Assembly: GCF_900111985.1 (NCBI RefSeq)
Contig: NZ_FOKI01000015.1
Span: forward strand, 1 to 64,000
Direction: 5' to 3'
Source of the DNA: Clostridium frigidicarnis
GTDB taxonomy: Bacteria; Bacillota; Clostridia; Clostridiales; Clostridiaceae
Length of the DNA: 64,000 bases
Shown one piece after another: positions 37,884-46,209 of the stretch (position 1 is its first letter; every line of letters begins with the position of its first letter). The position numbers and the translations under genes are program-made. The notes beneath the pieces are model-generated. The model did not search any database, was not told the DNA's origin, and worked only from the letters and a program-made list of their open reading frames with translations.

Positions 37884-38414
37884 TTAATTCATATGTGGAA
37901 GTCCAAGAAAGTTTAATGGTATTTCGTTAAAAAAGTAGTAGCAGTTATTTTCTAATATGAAGTCTAGTACATCTTTATATTGCGGATGAGAAAACCAGTC
38001 GTTAAAAATGTATAGATATTCAACTCTTATACCAAGAGGAGAGAAAAGCTTTGAGTATTGTCTTTTCTTAAAACCACATGTTTGAAGTTTTTCATCAACA
38101 GAACCAGCTACATTTTGAAATTTCTTTTCAATGATAAAAACGGTTTTTGTACTTTCTAAATAAATAGCTTCATCAGGGAGTAATTTCTTAGATATAACCT
38201 CTTTATGGTTAACTCCATTAGGTTCTAGTAATACTCTGTATAGGTCATGTTTGCATGCAATTGTACCTATAAAATTACCGTTAAAATATAGGGTGTTGCC
38301 TTGAACAGCATAGCCAGGTATCTTTAATAGAGCATCTCTTAAATCGGTTTCTTGTTCAAATTTAAGTCCATTTGCATTTGTTTGGCTACCGCCGCCATAT
38401 ATATTTTTAGCCAT
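37884..38414 (-). CDS. PD-(D/E)XK-type restriction endonuclease-like protein
   Basis: 176 aa from the ATG at 38414 (GGAG is 12 nt upstream; a TTG at 38426 is also possible). It opens with YGGGSQTNANGLKFEQET, followed by LPDEAIYLESTKTVFIIEKK, where D, E and K have the spacing of a PD-(D/E)XK active site, and by FQNVAGSVDEKLQTCGFKK. This looks like a small type II restriction enzyme or a relative. It is between the MutH-like gene and the unknown gene on the same strand. The target is unknown. Confidence 0.6.
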   Translation of the reverse strand: MAKNIYGGGSQTNANGLKFEQETDLRDALLKIPGYAVQGNTLYFNGNFIGTIACKHDLYRVLLEPNGVNHKEVISKKLLPDEAIYLESTKTVFIIEKKFQNVAGSVDEKLQTCGFKKRQYSKLFSPLGIRVEYLYIFNDWFSHPQYKDVLDFILENNCYYFFNEIPLNFLGLPHMN

Positions 38415-38468
38415 AACACTTAACAACTCCTTCGATAATAAAATGTAGTATTTAGTTATATAGTTAAG

Positions 38469-39119
38469 TTACTTTATATTCACAATGTATTTCATGAATT
38501 CCTTTTTAAAGTAGAAAGCATGATTTTTATTGGAAACTTCTTTTTTGTAAATATCTGAATAAATAGGATGATAAGGTTTTGAATCCTTACTACGAATTTG
38601 AATATATTCACCATTTGATGTATGAATAAAGCCATCACTGCTAGTTTTTATATGTTCATTAAGCTGATTACAAATAGAATAATAATCTTTTTCTAATTGT
38701 AACTTTAAATCATGAAATTTATTATCATCTAGATTTACATGGACACAAGGTAAAAACATCCATTCAGATGGGTCACCAACTTTACTTATTGGAACATAGA
38801 GTAAATTGTTAATTTTCTTATATAGGTTACTTTCATAAAAATCTTTACCATTTAACAATTCATCTATCATTGTTGAAATTTGAGTAATAAACATAGTTTC
38901 TAATGGTTTTCCAGTAGTATCACATTTATTTGTTTTAAGTTCACCATCTTCAAAGTCCAAATTTGTATTGGATAAATTTAGACCTAATGTTATTTCTAAT
39001 AGTTGTCCACTTTTGCCTTTGTTCTTTATAATATCTGTCATTTGTTCTTGTTTTAAGACTTGTCCAAATCTTTTACCAGCTAAAGCATCTATTAGTTTTT
39101 TAGCTTCATCTAATTTCAT
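38469..39119 (-). CDS. MutH/Sau3AI-family endonuclease
   Basis: 216 aa from the ATG at 39119, chosen for GAGGAG at 7 nt; the longer frame to 39161 has no site. The whole protein follows E. coli MutH: KGKSGQLLEITLG (E42), the DxnExK active site D55-x4-E60-L-K62 with PLETMF after it, LLYVPISKVG, GEYIQIRSKDSK and FYFKKEF near the end. MutH and Sau3AI cut GATC. Clostridia do not use Dam-directed mismatch repair, so a restriction role is more likely. Divergent from the methyltransferase gene at 39242. Confidence 0.82.
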   Translation of the reverse strand: MKLDEAKKLIDALAGKRFGQVLKQEQMTDIIKNKGKSGQLLEITLGLNLSNTNLDFEDGELKTNKCDTTGKPLETMFITQISTMIDELLNGKDFYESNLYKKINNLLYVPISKVGDPSEWMFLPCVHVNLDDNKFHDLKLQLEKDYYSICNQLNEHIKTSSDGFIHTSNGEYIQIRSKDSKPYHPIYSDIYKKEVSNKNHAFYFKKEFMKYIVNIK

Positions 39120-39241
39120 AATATCTCTCCTCATAAATACTAGATTTTTGTATAAATACACTACTAATTATACAAGTAATAGTAGTGATTGTATATAAAA
39201 GACAGATATTGACTAAGATTATTAAGATAGAGGTGATGAAA

Positions 39242-39958
39242 ATGAGTGAGATATTTAATTTAGAAACAAAAACTTTGTGGAGCTTTAAAGAAAGAGGGGA
39301 ATGGGGTACACATAAAGGGGATTATCCAGGGAATTGGAGTCCATTCGTTCCTAAAAATATTATTTTGAGATATTCAAAAGAGCATGATTTAATATTAGAT
39401 CAATTTTTAGGAAGTGGAACTACACTTATTGAAGCAAAATTATTAAATAGAAGAGGTATTGGCTGTGATGTTAATCCTATAGCATTGGATTTATCTAAAA
39501 ATAGAATTGAAGGAGTTAAGGGCAGTAATTCCATTCAATTAGTAAAAGGTAATGCTAAAAATTTGAACTTTATAAAAAATGAATCAATAGATTTAATATG
39601 TACGCATCCACCGTATTCAAATATTATAAAATATAGTAAAGACATTAATGAAGACATATCGCTACTTAATATTGATGACTTTTATGAAAGTATGAGAGCA
39701 GTGTCAAAAGAAGCTTTTCGAGTGTTAAAAAAGGGAAAATATTGCGCGGTTATGATGGGTGATATAAGGCGAAATAGTTGCGTAATTCCATTGGGATTTA
39801 ATGTAATGAATTTATTTTTAAATCAAGGGTTTAGATTAAAGGAAATAATCATAAAAGAACAACATAATTGCAGTTCTACGAAATACTGGGAGGAAATAAG
39901 TTTGGAAAAAAATTTTTATCTTTTAGCTCATGAATATCTATTTATTTTCTTTAAATAA
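39242..39958 (+). CDS. Site-specific DNA methyltransferase (beta-type, TRM11-like)
   Basis: 238 aa from the ATG at 39242, six nt after GAGGTG; upstream starts at 39185 and 39236 fit the site worse. The SAM motif DQFLGSGTTLIEA comes after a short N-terminal part, then GIGCDVNPIAL, and the catalytic motif THPPYSNIIKYS (NPPY/SPPY-like, with His in the variable place). Base specificity (N4-C or N6-A) cannot be decided. It is divergent to the three nuclease-type genes and may protect their site. Confidence 0.8.
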   Translation: MSEIFNLETKTLWSFKERGEWGTHKGDYPGNWSPFVPKNIILRYSKEHDLILDQFLGSGTTLIEAKLLNRRGIGCDVNPIALDLSKNRIEGVKGSNSIQLVKGNAKNLNFIKNESIDLICTHPPYSNIIKYSKDINEDISLLNIDDFYESMRAVSKEAFRVLKKGKYCAVMMGDIRRNSCVIPLGFNVMNLFLNQGFRLKEIIIKEQHNCSSTKYWEEISLEKNFYLLAHEYLFIFFK

Positions 39959-40038
39959 TATTCAATAATAACTGGATTTATTTCTAAATACCTTTATAAT
40001 ATAGATTGGATGATACTAGTTATAAAGGTGGCGATAGT

Positions 40039-40806
40039 GTGGAGTATATCAAGGAGAATAATTATAAGTTATTGTTAGGTGATTGTATTAAAGAACTAAA
40101 GAAAATTGAAAGTAAATCAGTAGATATGATATTTGCAGATCCACCCTATAAGCTTAGTAATGACGGGATAACGTGTAAGTCAGGAAAAATGGCAAGTGTA
40201 AATAAAGGAAGTTGGGATAAATCCTTAGGGGTTGAACTTGATTATAAATTTAATATGAAATGGTTAAAAGCTTGTGATAGGGTTTTAAAGGATGATGGAA
40301 CTATGTGGATATCAGGAATATACCACATTATTCATTCAATAGCTTTTGCATTACAGAAAATGGACTATTACATAATAAATGAGATTACCTGGGTAAAGCC
40401 TAATGCAGCACCTAATATGGGATGCAGATGTTTTACTGCAAGCCAAGAAACAGTACTTTGGTTAAAGAAAACTAAAAAAGCAAAGCATATTTTTAATTAT
40501 CAGCTTATGAAAGAAATAAATGGTGGTAAGCAGATGAGAAGCGTATGGGAAATACCAACAACCCCAAAGCGAGAAAAAAATAACGGTTATCATCCTACTC
40601 AAAAACCAAAAGGATTATTATATAGATGTATAATATCAAGTACTAATGAAGGAGACTCTATTTTAGATCCGTTTTGCGGGTCTGGGACAACTGGAGTTGT
40701 AGCAATAGAAAACAATAGGGTCTTTATAGGAATTGATAATGATAAAGAATATTTGGAGCTTACAAACAAAAGAATAAAACAGATAATTAACGGAATTACT
40801 AAATAG
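40039..40806 (+). CDS. DpnA-like adenine-N6 DNA methyltransferase
   Basis: 255 aa from GTG at 40039, which follows AAAGGTGG at 7 nt; an ATG at 40006 is upstream of that site. Motif IV is ADPPYKLSNDG with VNKGSWDKS, and motif I near the C-terminus is DPFCGSGTTGVVA, the order of beta-class N6-adenine enzymes. It resembles M.DpnA, the second methylase of the DpnII system, which methylates GATC, including single-stranded DNA. It lies directly upstream of the DpnM-DpnII fusion. Confidence 0.82.
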   Translation: MEYIKENNYKLLLGDCIKELKKIESKSVDMIFADPPYKLSNDGITCKSGKMASVNKGSWDKSLGVELDYKFNMKWLKACDRVLKDDGTMWISGIYHIIHSIAFALQKMDYYIINEITWVKPNAAPNMGCRCFTASQETVLWLKKTKKAKHIFNYQLMKEINGGKQMRSVWEIPTTPKREKNNGYHPTQKPKGLLYRCIISSTNEGDSILDPFCGSGTTGVVAIENNRVFIGIDNDKEYLELTNKRIKQIINGITK

Positions 40807-40835
40807 GTAATGAGGTAGATTTAGGAGTGATAACA

Positions 40836-42728
40836 ATGAATTCTAATATAAAACCATTTTTAAAGTGGGCAGGAGGTAAATCGCAGCTTTTAGGTGAAAT
40901 AATACAAGAGCTACCTGCAGATGTTAAAAAGTTAAAAAAATACGTTGAACCTTTTATTGGGGCTGGTGCTGTATTTATATGTTTTTTAGAAAATGATTAT
41001 TTTGAGGAGTATATTATTAATGATATAAACTCTAAATTAATAAATTTATATAAAGTCATTAGAGATAAACCAGAAGATTTAATTAGCGAAATACAAGAAT
41101 TGAAAACTAAATATCTGAATGCAGAGTCTGAAGAAAGAGAAAAACTATTCTATGAAATAAGAACTAATTTTAATAATTCTAATTGTAGTAGTATAAAACT
41201 AGCTTCATATTTTATATTTTTAAATAAAACATGTTTTAATGGATTATATAGGGAAAATTCAAAAGGTGATTTTAATGTTCCTTTTGGGAAATATAGCAAT
41301 CCAAGTTTCTTTGATAAGGAACAATTGATGGAGATATCTAGATTATTAAACTTAAGAAATGAAAATGGCGAATTAAAAGTTAAGATATTAAATAAGTCTT
41401 TTAATGAGTTAGAAGAATATATAGATGCTGATACATTTGTATATTGTGATCCACCCTATAGACCGGTAACAGTAGGTGGGTTTACATCCTACAATAAAAG
41501 TAATTTTAACGATGAAGCACAGACTTTGTTAAGAGATTTTTATAAAGTCATAGATGCTAAAGGCGCAAAAATAATGTTAAGTAATTCAGATCCTAAAAAC
41601 TTGGATGAAAAAGATAATTTCTTTGATGATTTATACTCAGACTTTAGTATAAAAAGGGTTTATGCAAAAAGAAATATAAATTCAGTAGGTAGTGGAAGAG
41701 GTAAGATTACAGAGTTATTAATAACAAATTATAAAGATGATAGGGGGATGGAAGTGGCAATAACTGAAGTTAACACAGAACCAAAGAGTTACTTAGAAAC
41801 ACAATCTAGTGATTTAGTAAAAATATTTACTAAGTCGTTACTAGAAACAAATAGAGGTTTTAATTTCTATGTTAATTGGGAAAGACCAGCTACAATTGTA
41901 AGTCAATATAATATAGAACTTAATACTTTGAATGCATTAGTTAAAAACAAAAACTATGATGATGATTTTAAAAAAATAGTTAAGAGATTTCCAACAGTTA
42001 TAAATGTTTTGCCAGCTCTATTTGCTTTGTCAAAAGATGAAAGAGAGAATTTGAGAAAAGGTAAGGATGTTTTAAAGGTTGTGAATATAGATGCTTTAGA
42101 AGAAGATTTGCTAGAGTATAGATTTAATATTGGGGAGGAAGAAAATCTAACTGAAGAAGAAATAGACAAATACTTAGACTTTACTAAAAAAATAGGATTG
42201 AAATACTTATTTACAGATTTACTAGAAAAACACTTAGTTGATTATCTAATAGGATGCGAAGTAGGGTTAGATAGTAATGGAAGAAAAAATAGAGGTGGAT
42301 TAGCATTTGAATTAGCCCTTGAACCTATAATAGTAGGTATTGCAGAAAAGTATGGAATAGAAGTAATAACTCAAAAACAATTTAAAACGTTAGTACAAAA
42401 GGGATTTGATATCTCTGATGATATAGCTAGTAGAAAAGCTGACTTTATATTGATAAAGGATAAGACGGTAATGAATATAGAAGCTAATTTCTTCAGCGGT
42501 TCTGGTTCAAAGCCAGAAGAAATAATAGATTCATATATAAACAGGCAAGGTGATTTAAAGAATAATAATATTGAATTTGCATTGGTGACTGATGGTAAAA
42601 AATGTTGGGGGAATGAAGAAAAACCCCAATTGCTTAAAGGATATAGACATTTAAATTATTTATTAAATTTTAATATGTGTAAAATAGGTATGTTGGAAGA
42701 GATAATTAGAAAAAATTTTAAAATGTAA
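40836..42728 (+). CDS. Fusion of Dam/DpnM adenine methyltransferase with DpnII-type endonuclease
   Basis: 630 aa from the ATG at 40836 (GGAGTG 7 nt upstream). Residues 1-300: alpha-class GATC methylase with KPFLKWAGGKSQLL (SAM site) and YCDPPYRPV (motif IV). Residues about 307-630: DpnII-type nuclease, with VDYLIGCEVGLDSNGRKNRG and IEANFFSGSGSK matching R.DpnII blocks. These are separate genes in the classic DpnII system. Inside the joint, GGGGGATG (41743-41750) precedes an in-frame GTG at 41754, which could also give a free 324-aa endonuclease. Both activities on one chain recall type IIG or RM-fusion designs. Confidence 0.85.
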   Translation: MNSNIKPFLKWAGGKSQLLGEIIQELPADVKKLKKYVEPFIGAGAVFICFLENDYFEEYIINDINSKLINLYKVIRDKPEDLISEIQELKTKYLNAESEEREKLFYEIRTNFNNSNCSSIKLASYFIFLNKTCFNGLYRENSKGDFNVPFGKYSNPSFFDKEQLMEISRLLNLRNENGELKVKILNKSFNELEEYIDADTFVYCDPPYRPVTVGGFTSYNKSNFNDEAQTLLRDFYKVIDAKGAKIMLSNSDPKNLDEKDNFFDDLYSDFSIKRVYAKRNINSVGSGRGKITELLITNYKDDRGMEVAITEVNTEPKSYLETQSSDLVKIFTKSLLETNRGFNFYVNWERPATIVSQYNIELNTLNALVKNKNYDDDFKKIVKRFPTVINVLPALFALSKDERENLRKGKDVLKVVNIDALEEDLLEYRFNIGEEENLTEEEIDKYLDFTKKIGLKYLFTDLLEKHLVDYLIGCEVGLDSNGRKNRGGLAFELALEPIIVGIAEKYGIEVITQKQFKTLVQKGFDISDDIASRKADFILIKDKTVMNIEANFFSGSGSKPEEIIDSYINRQGDLKNNNIEFALVTDGKKCWGNEEKPQLLKGYRHLNYLLNFNMCKIGMLEEIIRKNFKM

Positions 42729-42770
42729 AGTTAAAATCATTTACGAATAAAACTTAATAATATATAATAT

Positions 42771-42804
42771 AATAAAGTATTCATACTCTTATGGATACTT
42801 TATT
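42771..42804. promoter_or_regulatory. Inverted repeat between the DpnII-type fusion and the AIPR gene
   Basis: AATAAAGTATTCAT and ATGGATACTTTATT are near-perfect inverted copies separated by 6 nt, 28 nt before the AIPR start. It may be an operator or a weak terminator. Confidence 0.45.
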
Positions 42805-42831
42805 ATTTAATCTTAAGGAGGTCATATTCTT

Positions 42832-44031
42832 ATGGCAGAAAAATTAATAACTATTAAAAATGATTTAGACAAGTGTGAAAAAATTATGTTTCCAGTAACA
42901 GAAGTAAGAACATTTAATGAAAATGTAGGAACAGAGCAAGAACAAATAACTATATGTTCAAGGGTTTTAGTTAAAGATGTACCTGAGAATATTTGGATGG
43001 ATACAAATCCAAGAGAACAAAATTTTAATACAAATGTAGCTAAAAAAATAGAAGATAGTCTCCTTTGTTCCTCAACGGATAATTTTCATTTGTTGAATAG
43101 AGGTATTTTAATTTCAGCACATCATGCAAGAGTTATAACCAGAGATGAAGAGAAATTTGTTGAGATATATCTTAAAGATAAATCAGTCCATGGAAATATA
43201 GATGGAGGACATACCTATAGAATAATTTGCAATAATAAGAATTTAATTACGTTTACTAAGAGAGTAAATATTGAAATAATGACTGGAATAGAAGAGTTTT
43301 ATGAAGATTTGGCTGCGGCTAGAAATACATCTGTTCAGGTTCAAGATAAATCTATTGCAGAATTACAAAATAAGTTTGGTATTATAAAAGATGCTCTTTT
43401 AGAAGAACCTTATTATGAAAATATAGCATATAAAGAGAACTCAGAAGGTGAAATAGATGTATCAGATATAATAGCAATACTAACAATGTTTAATATTGAT
43501 AGATTTGGAGATAAAAAGCACCCTATTATATCATATAATTCTAAAAAGAGATGTGTTGATTTATATTTAGAGGATTATGAAAGAGGTACAGAAAATCCCT
43601 ATATAAAGATGCAGCCCCTAATGGGAGATATTTTTGCATTAGTAGATTATATTGAGACTAATATAGCAAAAGCATATAATAAGACTGGTGGTAAGTATGG
43701 TGCAATCAAAGGAGTTGTATGTTCAACTAAGAACAAAAAATTTGATAGATTGTTTGGCCAACCAGGACAGAAAAATGAGTATAATTCTCCTAAAGGATTT
43801 TTATATCCTATAATAGGTGCATTTAGAAGTTTAATAAAAGAAGAAGATGGTGTAATGGTGTGGAAAGATGATCCGATAAAAGTTTTTGATGTTATAGGGC
43901 CACAACTTATTTCAAGCGTAGTAGATGCGAGTAAGACGCTAGGAAATAATCCAAATGCAACAGGTAAATTTATTGGATTATGGGAAAATCTTTATACTGC
44001 AGTTAAACTTTATTATTTAGAAAACAAATAA
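42832..44031 (+). CDS. AIPR-family phage-defence protein
   Basis: 399 aa. The pattern FHLLNRGILISAHHARVI and KDKSVHGNIDGGHTYRIIC is that of the AIPR (abortive infection phage resistance) family, which shows NRGI and NGGQ-type blocks. These proteins occur beside restriction-modification genes; their biochemical activity is not settled. AAGGAGG is 10 nt before the ATG. Its own terminator follows, so it can be expressed apart from the neighbours. Confidence 0.72.
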   Translation: MAEKLITIKNDLDKCEKIMFPVTEVRTFNENVGTEQEQITICSRVLVKDVPENIWMDTNPREQNFNTNVAKKIEDSLLCSSTDNFHLLNRGILISAHHARVITRDEEKFVEIYLKDKSVHGNIDGGHTYRIICNNKNLITFTKRVNIEIMTGIEEFYEDLAAARNTSVQVQDKSIAELQNKFGIIKDALLEEPYYENIAYKENSEGEIDVSDIIAILTMFNIDRFGDKKHPIISYNSKKRCVDLYLEDYERGTENPYIKMQPLMGDIFALVDYIETNIAKAYNKTGGKYGAIKGVVCSTKNKKFDRLFGQPGQKNEYNSPKGFLYPIIGAFRSLIKEEDGVMVWKDDPIKVFDVIGPQLISSVVDASKTLGNNPNATGKFIGLWENLYTAVKLYYLENK

Positions 44032-44049
44032 TTATATAGAAGAATTAAG

Positions 44050-44085
44050 AAGCCACTGAACATTGGTAATCAGTGGCTTTCTTTA
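44050..44085 (+). terminator. Terminator after the AIPR gene
   Basis: AGCCACTGA pairs with TCAGTGGCT, followed by TTCTTT. Confidence 0.8.
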
Positions 44086-44267
44086 TAGTGTTCTTAAAAG
44101 CTTTAGATTGGATATATAATAATATTTTTTCAATAGTATCTTTTCACTTCATGATTAGAAAGTGAGTTAAGATGAAAAATATTTATGTTATAATATAAAT
44201 ATTAAAGCTAAAAAAGTAGTGAAGAAGTTGAAAATAATAAACGTAATCGTAATAGGTGGTAATAATT

Positions 44268-45272
44268 ATGTTAATTCCAGTAAAAATAAATAAATCTATA
44301 GATATTCAAGATATTGAAATAACAAATACTAACTTTAAAAATTTAAACTTGAAAGAAGAGCACATTGAAGAATTCTTACGTTCAAACATAGAAGTTATAT
44401 TTCAGGATGAAACTCTTCTTGTAGTTGGTAGGCAGGTTGTAAATAAGGAAAATGGAAGAAGTGATTTAACTGCAGTAGACCAGAATGGTAATCTTGTATT
44501 AATTGAAATCAAAAGAGATGTTGAGGATATTAAACAAAGACGAGAGGCTTTTGAATTTCAGGCTATAAGATATGCGGCAAGTTATGCTAAGATAAAAACT
44601 ACTGATGAGCTTGTTGATAAGATATTTGCTTCTTATATTGAAGAATATAAAGATGAATTTGAACTAGGTGATTTAACTGCCTATGAAAAAGCAACAAGAA
44701 TATTGAATGATTTCCTTGAAAAGAATAATGCAGCTAAGACATTTAATTCTAGGCAAAGAATTATTCTTATAGCATCTTCTTTTGATAGCCAAACACTATC
44801 AGCAGTTGCTTGGCTTATAGCTAATAATGTAGATATCAGTTGTTTCGAATTAAGTCCAATGAAAATTGGTAATAATTATTTTATAGATATTAATAGGATG
44901 TTACCTCCTCCGGCATTAGAAGATTTTTATGTTGAAGTTGACGATAAAAAAAGATCAGTGTATTCAGAAAAGAGAAACACACCTATCACAAGATCTTATC
45001 TTCCAAGGATGGATAAATTATTTGAATGGGGAGTTATAAAAGCTGGTGATACTGTTGTAATTAAGAATTTTGGCAACTCAGAAGCTACAGTTATTGATAC
45101 TAAAACTGTAGAGTATAATGGTCAAAAACTTACATTTAATCAATGGGGAGAAAAGGTTACAGGATGGTCAGCTCTAAGTGTTTATGAGTGGACCATAGTT
45201 AAAGGTAGTGAAAAGACTTTACATGAAATAAGGAAAGAAAAACTGTTGCCTGTTGAAAATGAAACAGAGTAA
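44268..45272 (+). CDS. NucS-like PD-(D/E)XK nuclease fused to a RAMA domain
   Basis: 334 aa from the ATG at 44268 (AGGTGG at 7 nt; the GTG at 44256 lies in that site). Residues about 20-215: nuclease domain like NucS/RecB-type enzymes with D66 in GRSDLTAVDQNG and E80-x-K82 in LVLIEIKRD. Residues about 230-325: RAMA-type domain (LPRMDKLFEWGVIKAGDTVV, GQKLTFNQWGEKVTGWSALS, TLHEIRKEK). RAMA domains accompany restriction and methylation enzymes and are predicted to sense modified DNA. The pairing suggests a nuclease that responds to the methylation state or to foreign modified DNA. Confidence 0.75.
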   Translation: MLIPVKINKSIDIQDIEITNTNFKNLNLKEEHIEEFLRSNIEVIFQDETLLVVGRQVVNKENGRSDLTAVDQNGNLVLIEIKRDVEDIKQRREAFEFQAIRYAASYAKIKTTDELVDKIFASYIEEYKDEFELGDLTAYEKATRILNDFLEKNNAAKTFNSRQRIILIASSFDSQTLSAVAWLIANNVDISCFELSPMKIGNNYFIDINRMLPPPALEDFYVEVDDKKRSVYSEKRNTPITRSYLPRMDKLFEWGVIKAGDTVVIKNFGNSEATVIDTKTVEYNGQKLTFNQWGEKVTGWSALSVYEWTIVKGSEKTLHEIRKEKLLPVENETE

Positions 45273-45283
45273 AGAGAACAAAA

Positions 45284-45328
45284 AAAACAAGGGTACTATG
45301 GAAAATCACACAGGTATCCTTGTTTTTA
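45284..45328 (+). terminator. Terminator after the nuclease-RAMA gene
   Basis: AACAAGGGTAC-type stem with GTATCCTTGTTTTT (one mismatch). Confidence 0.7.
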
Positions 45329-45359
45329 TATATACGTTAATAAGAAACAGGGGGAAACT

Positions 45360-45584
45360 ATGAAATATAATAATTTATATAATTTTAAAAACACAGTAAA
45401 AAACTTTTTGAATATTGACAAGCTAGAGTTTACTGATAAAGTCTCAGAGTTTAAACTTTGAGATCGGTGCTGGGTTAAACCATTTAATTTTAGAGTTAAA
45501 AAGAAAGGAGATAAATATAGTACAATTAAAATGCCTAACATATTGAATTTTATGCGAATTTATAAATGTTTTGAAAATATGTAA
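45360..45584 (+). pseudogene. Truncated ORF with in-frame TGA, family unknown
   Basis: ATG at 45360 with GGGGG upstream; 33 codons, a TGA at 45459-45461, then 40 more codons in the same frame (DRCWVKPFNFRVKKKG and IKMPNILNFMRIYKCFE) to TAA at 45584. The coding-like composition on both sides of the TGA suggests one broken gene, missing most of its 3' part. I see no clear SECIS-type hairpin. It lies at the right edge of the defence island, just before the R2 repeat. Confidence 0.5.
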
Positions 45585-45616
45585 AATTTGAGAGCATCAA
45601 TCCAAGCCCTATTAGC

Positions 45617-45660
45617 CACGTGGAGACGGTAGTAAAGCTTAAAAGGAAACTGTAACTAAA
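45617..45660 (+). repeat. att-like site R2: second copy of the rlmCD 3' end
   Basis: CACGTGGAGACGGTAGTAAA followed by GCTTAAAAGGAAACTGTAA would encode [12 protein letters not shown] and stop, matching the end of rlmCD (R1). No rlmCD body precedes it. Between R2 and R3 (45661-46026) only small broken frames are seen, e.g. 45762-45845 (MQEKKLETMAEIMYYQRVRG), and a small hairpin with T run near 45725. Confidence 0.7.
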
Positions 45661-46026
45661 CAATAAACCTCTGCTTTTTATAAAAAAGGTTTGACTAAAT
45701 TAGAATAAAGATTTGCTTTTATGGCTCACAGGCTTTGACAGTGGGCTTTTTTCATAACCAAAATGCAAGAGAAAAAGCTTGAAACAATGGCTGAAATCAT
45801 GTATTATCAAAGAGTCAGAGGGATAAATATAGGAGAAAATGCTTGAAGAAACTATCGAATATATGAGAAATGCTTGAGAAAATAAATTGAAAAAAGCAAG
45901 ACTTTATTTCAAATCCCAACGAAGGAATCAGGGCTTGAGGGTTGTGAAAAAGCAAGAGATTTTTTTAATTGTACAGAAACACATATAGCTAAAAGTTAGT
46001 AATATCAATGATTTGAAGCCCTTGGG

Positions 46027-46135
46027 TGTATGTACACACATTCGAGGGTTTTCATATGTGGGAACATATAAATAGAGCAAAGTGTTCTGGGGAATATATC
46101 CCAAAAGGAAACACGTGGAATACGTTTGTCTTTAG
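46027..46135 (+). repeat. att-like site R3, left of the radical SAM gene
   Basis: About 85 nt of left arm (TGTATGTACACACATTCGAG to TTCTGGGGAATATATCCC) end in AAAGGAAACACGTGGAATAC, which would encode HVEYVCL and stop. The left arm is an imperfect copy of 47369-47453. Confidence 0.65.
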
Positions 46136-46209
46136 AAGAATATGTGAAAAAGCACAGCAAGAAGATTTGGATTGAATCTTTAGGAAGATTAATTAGAGGA
46201 GGATACATT

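Noticed and set aside
45459-45461. Selenocysteine codon in the ORF at 45360
   Set aside because: No SECIS-like hairpin follows, the ORF is cut off at 74 codons and it sits among relics; a decayed gene is more likely.
46126-46209. N-terminal extension of the radical SAM protein
   Set aside because: It reads through the R3 repeat; a perfect AGAGGAGG site marks the ATG at 46210.
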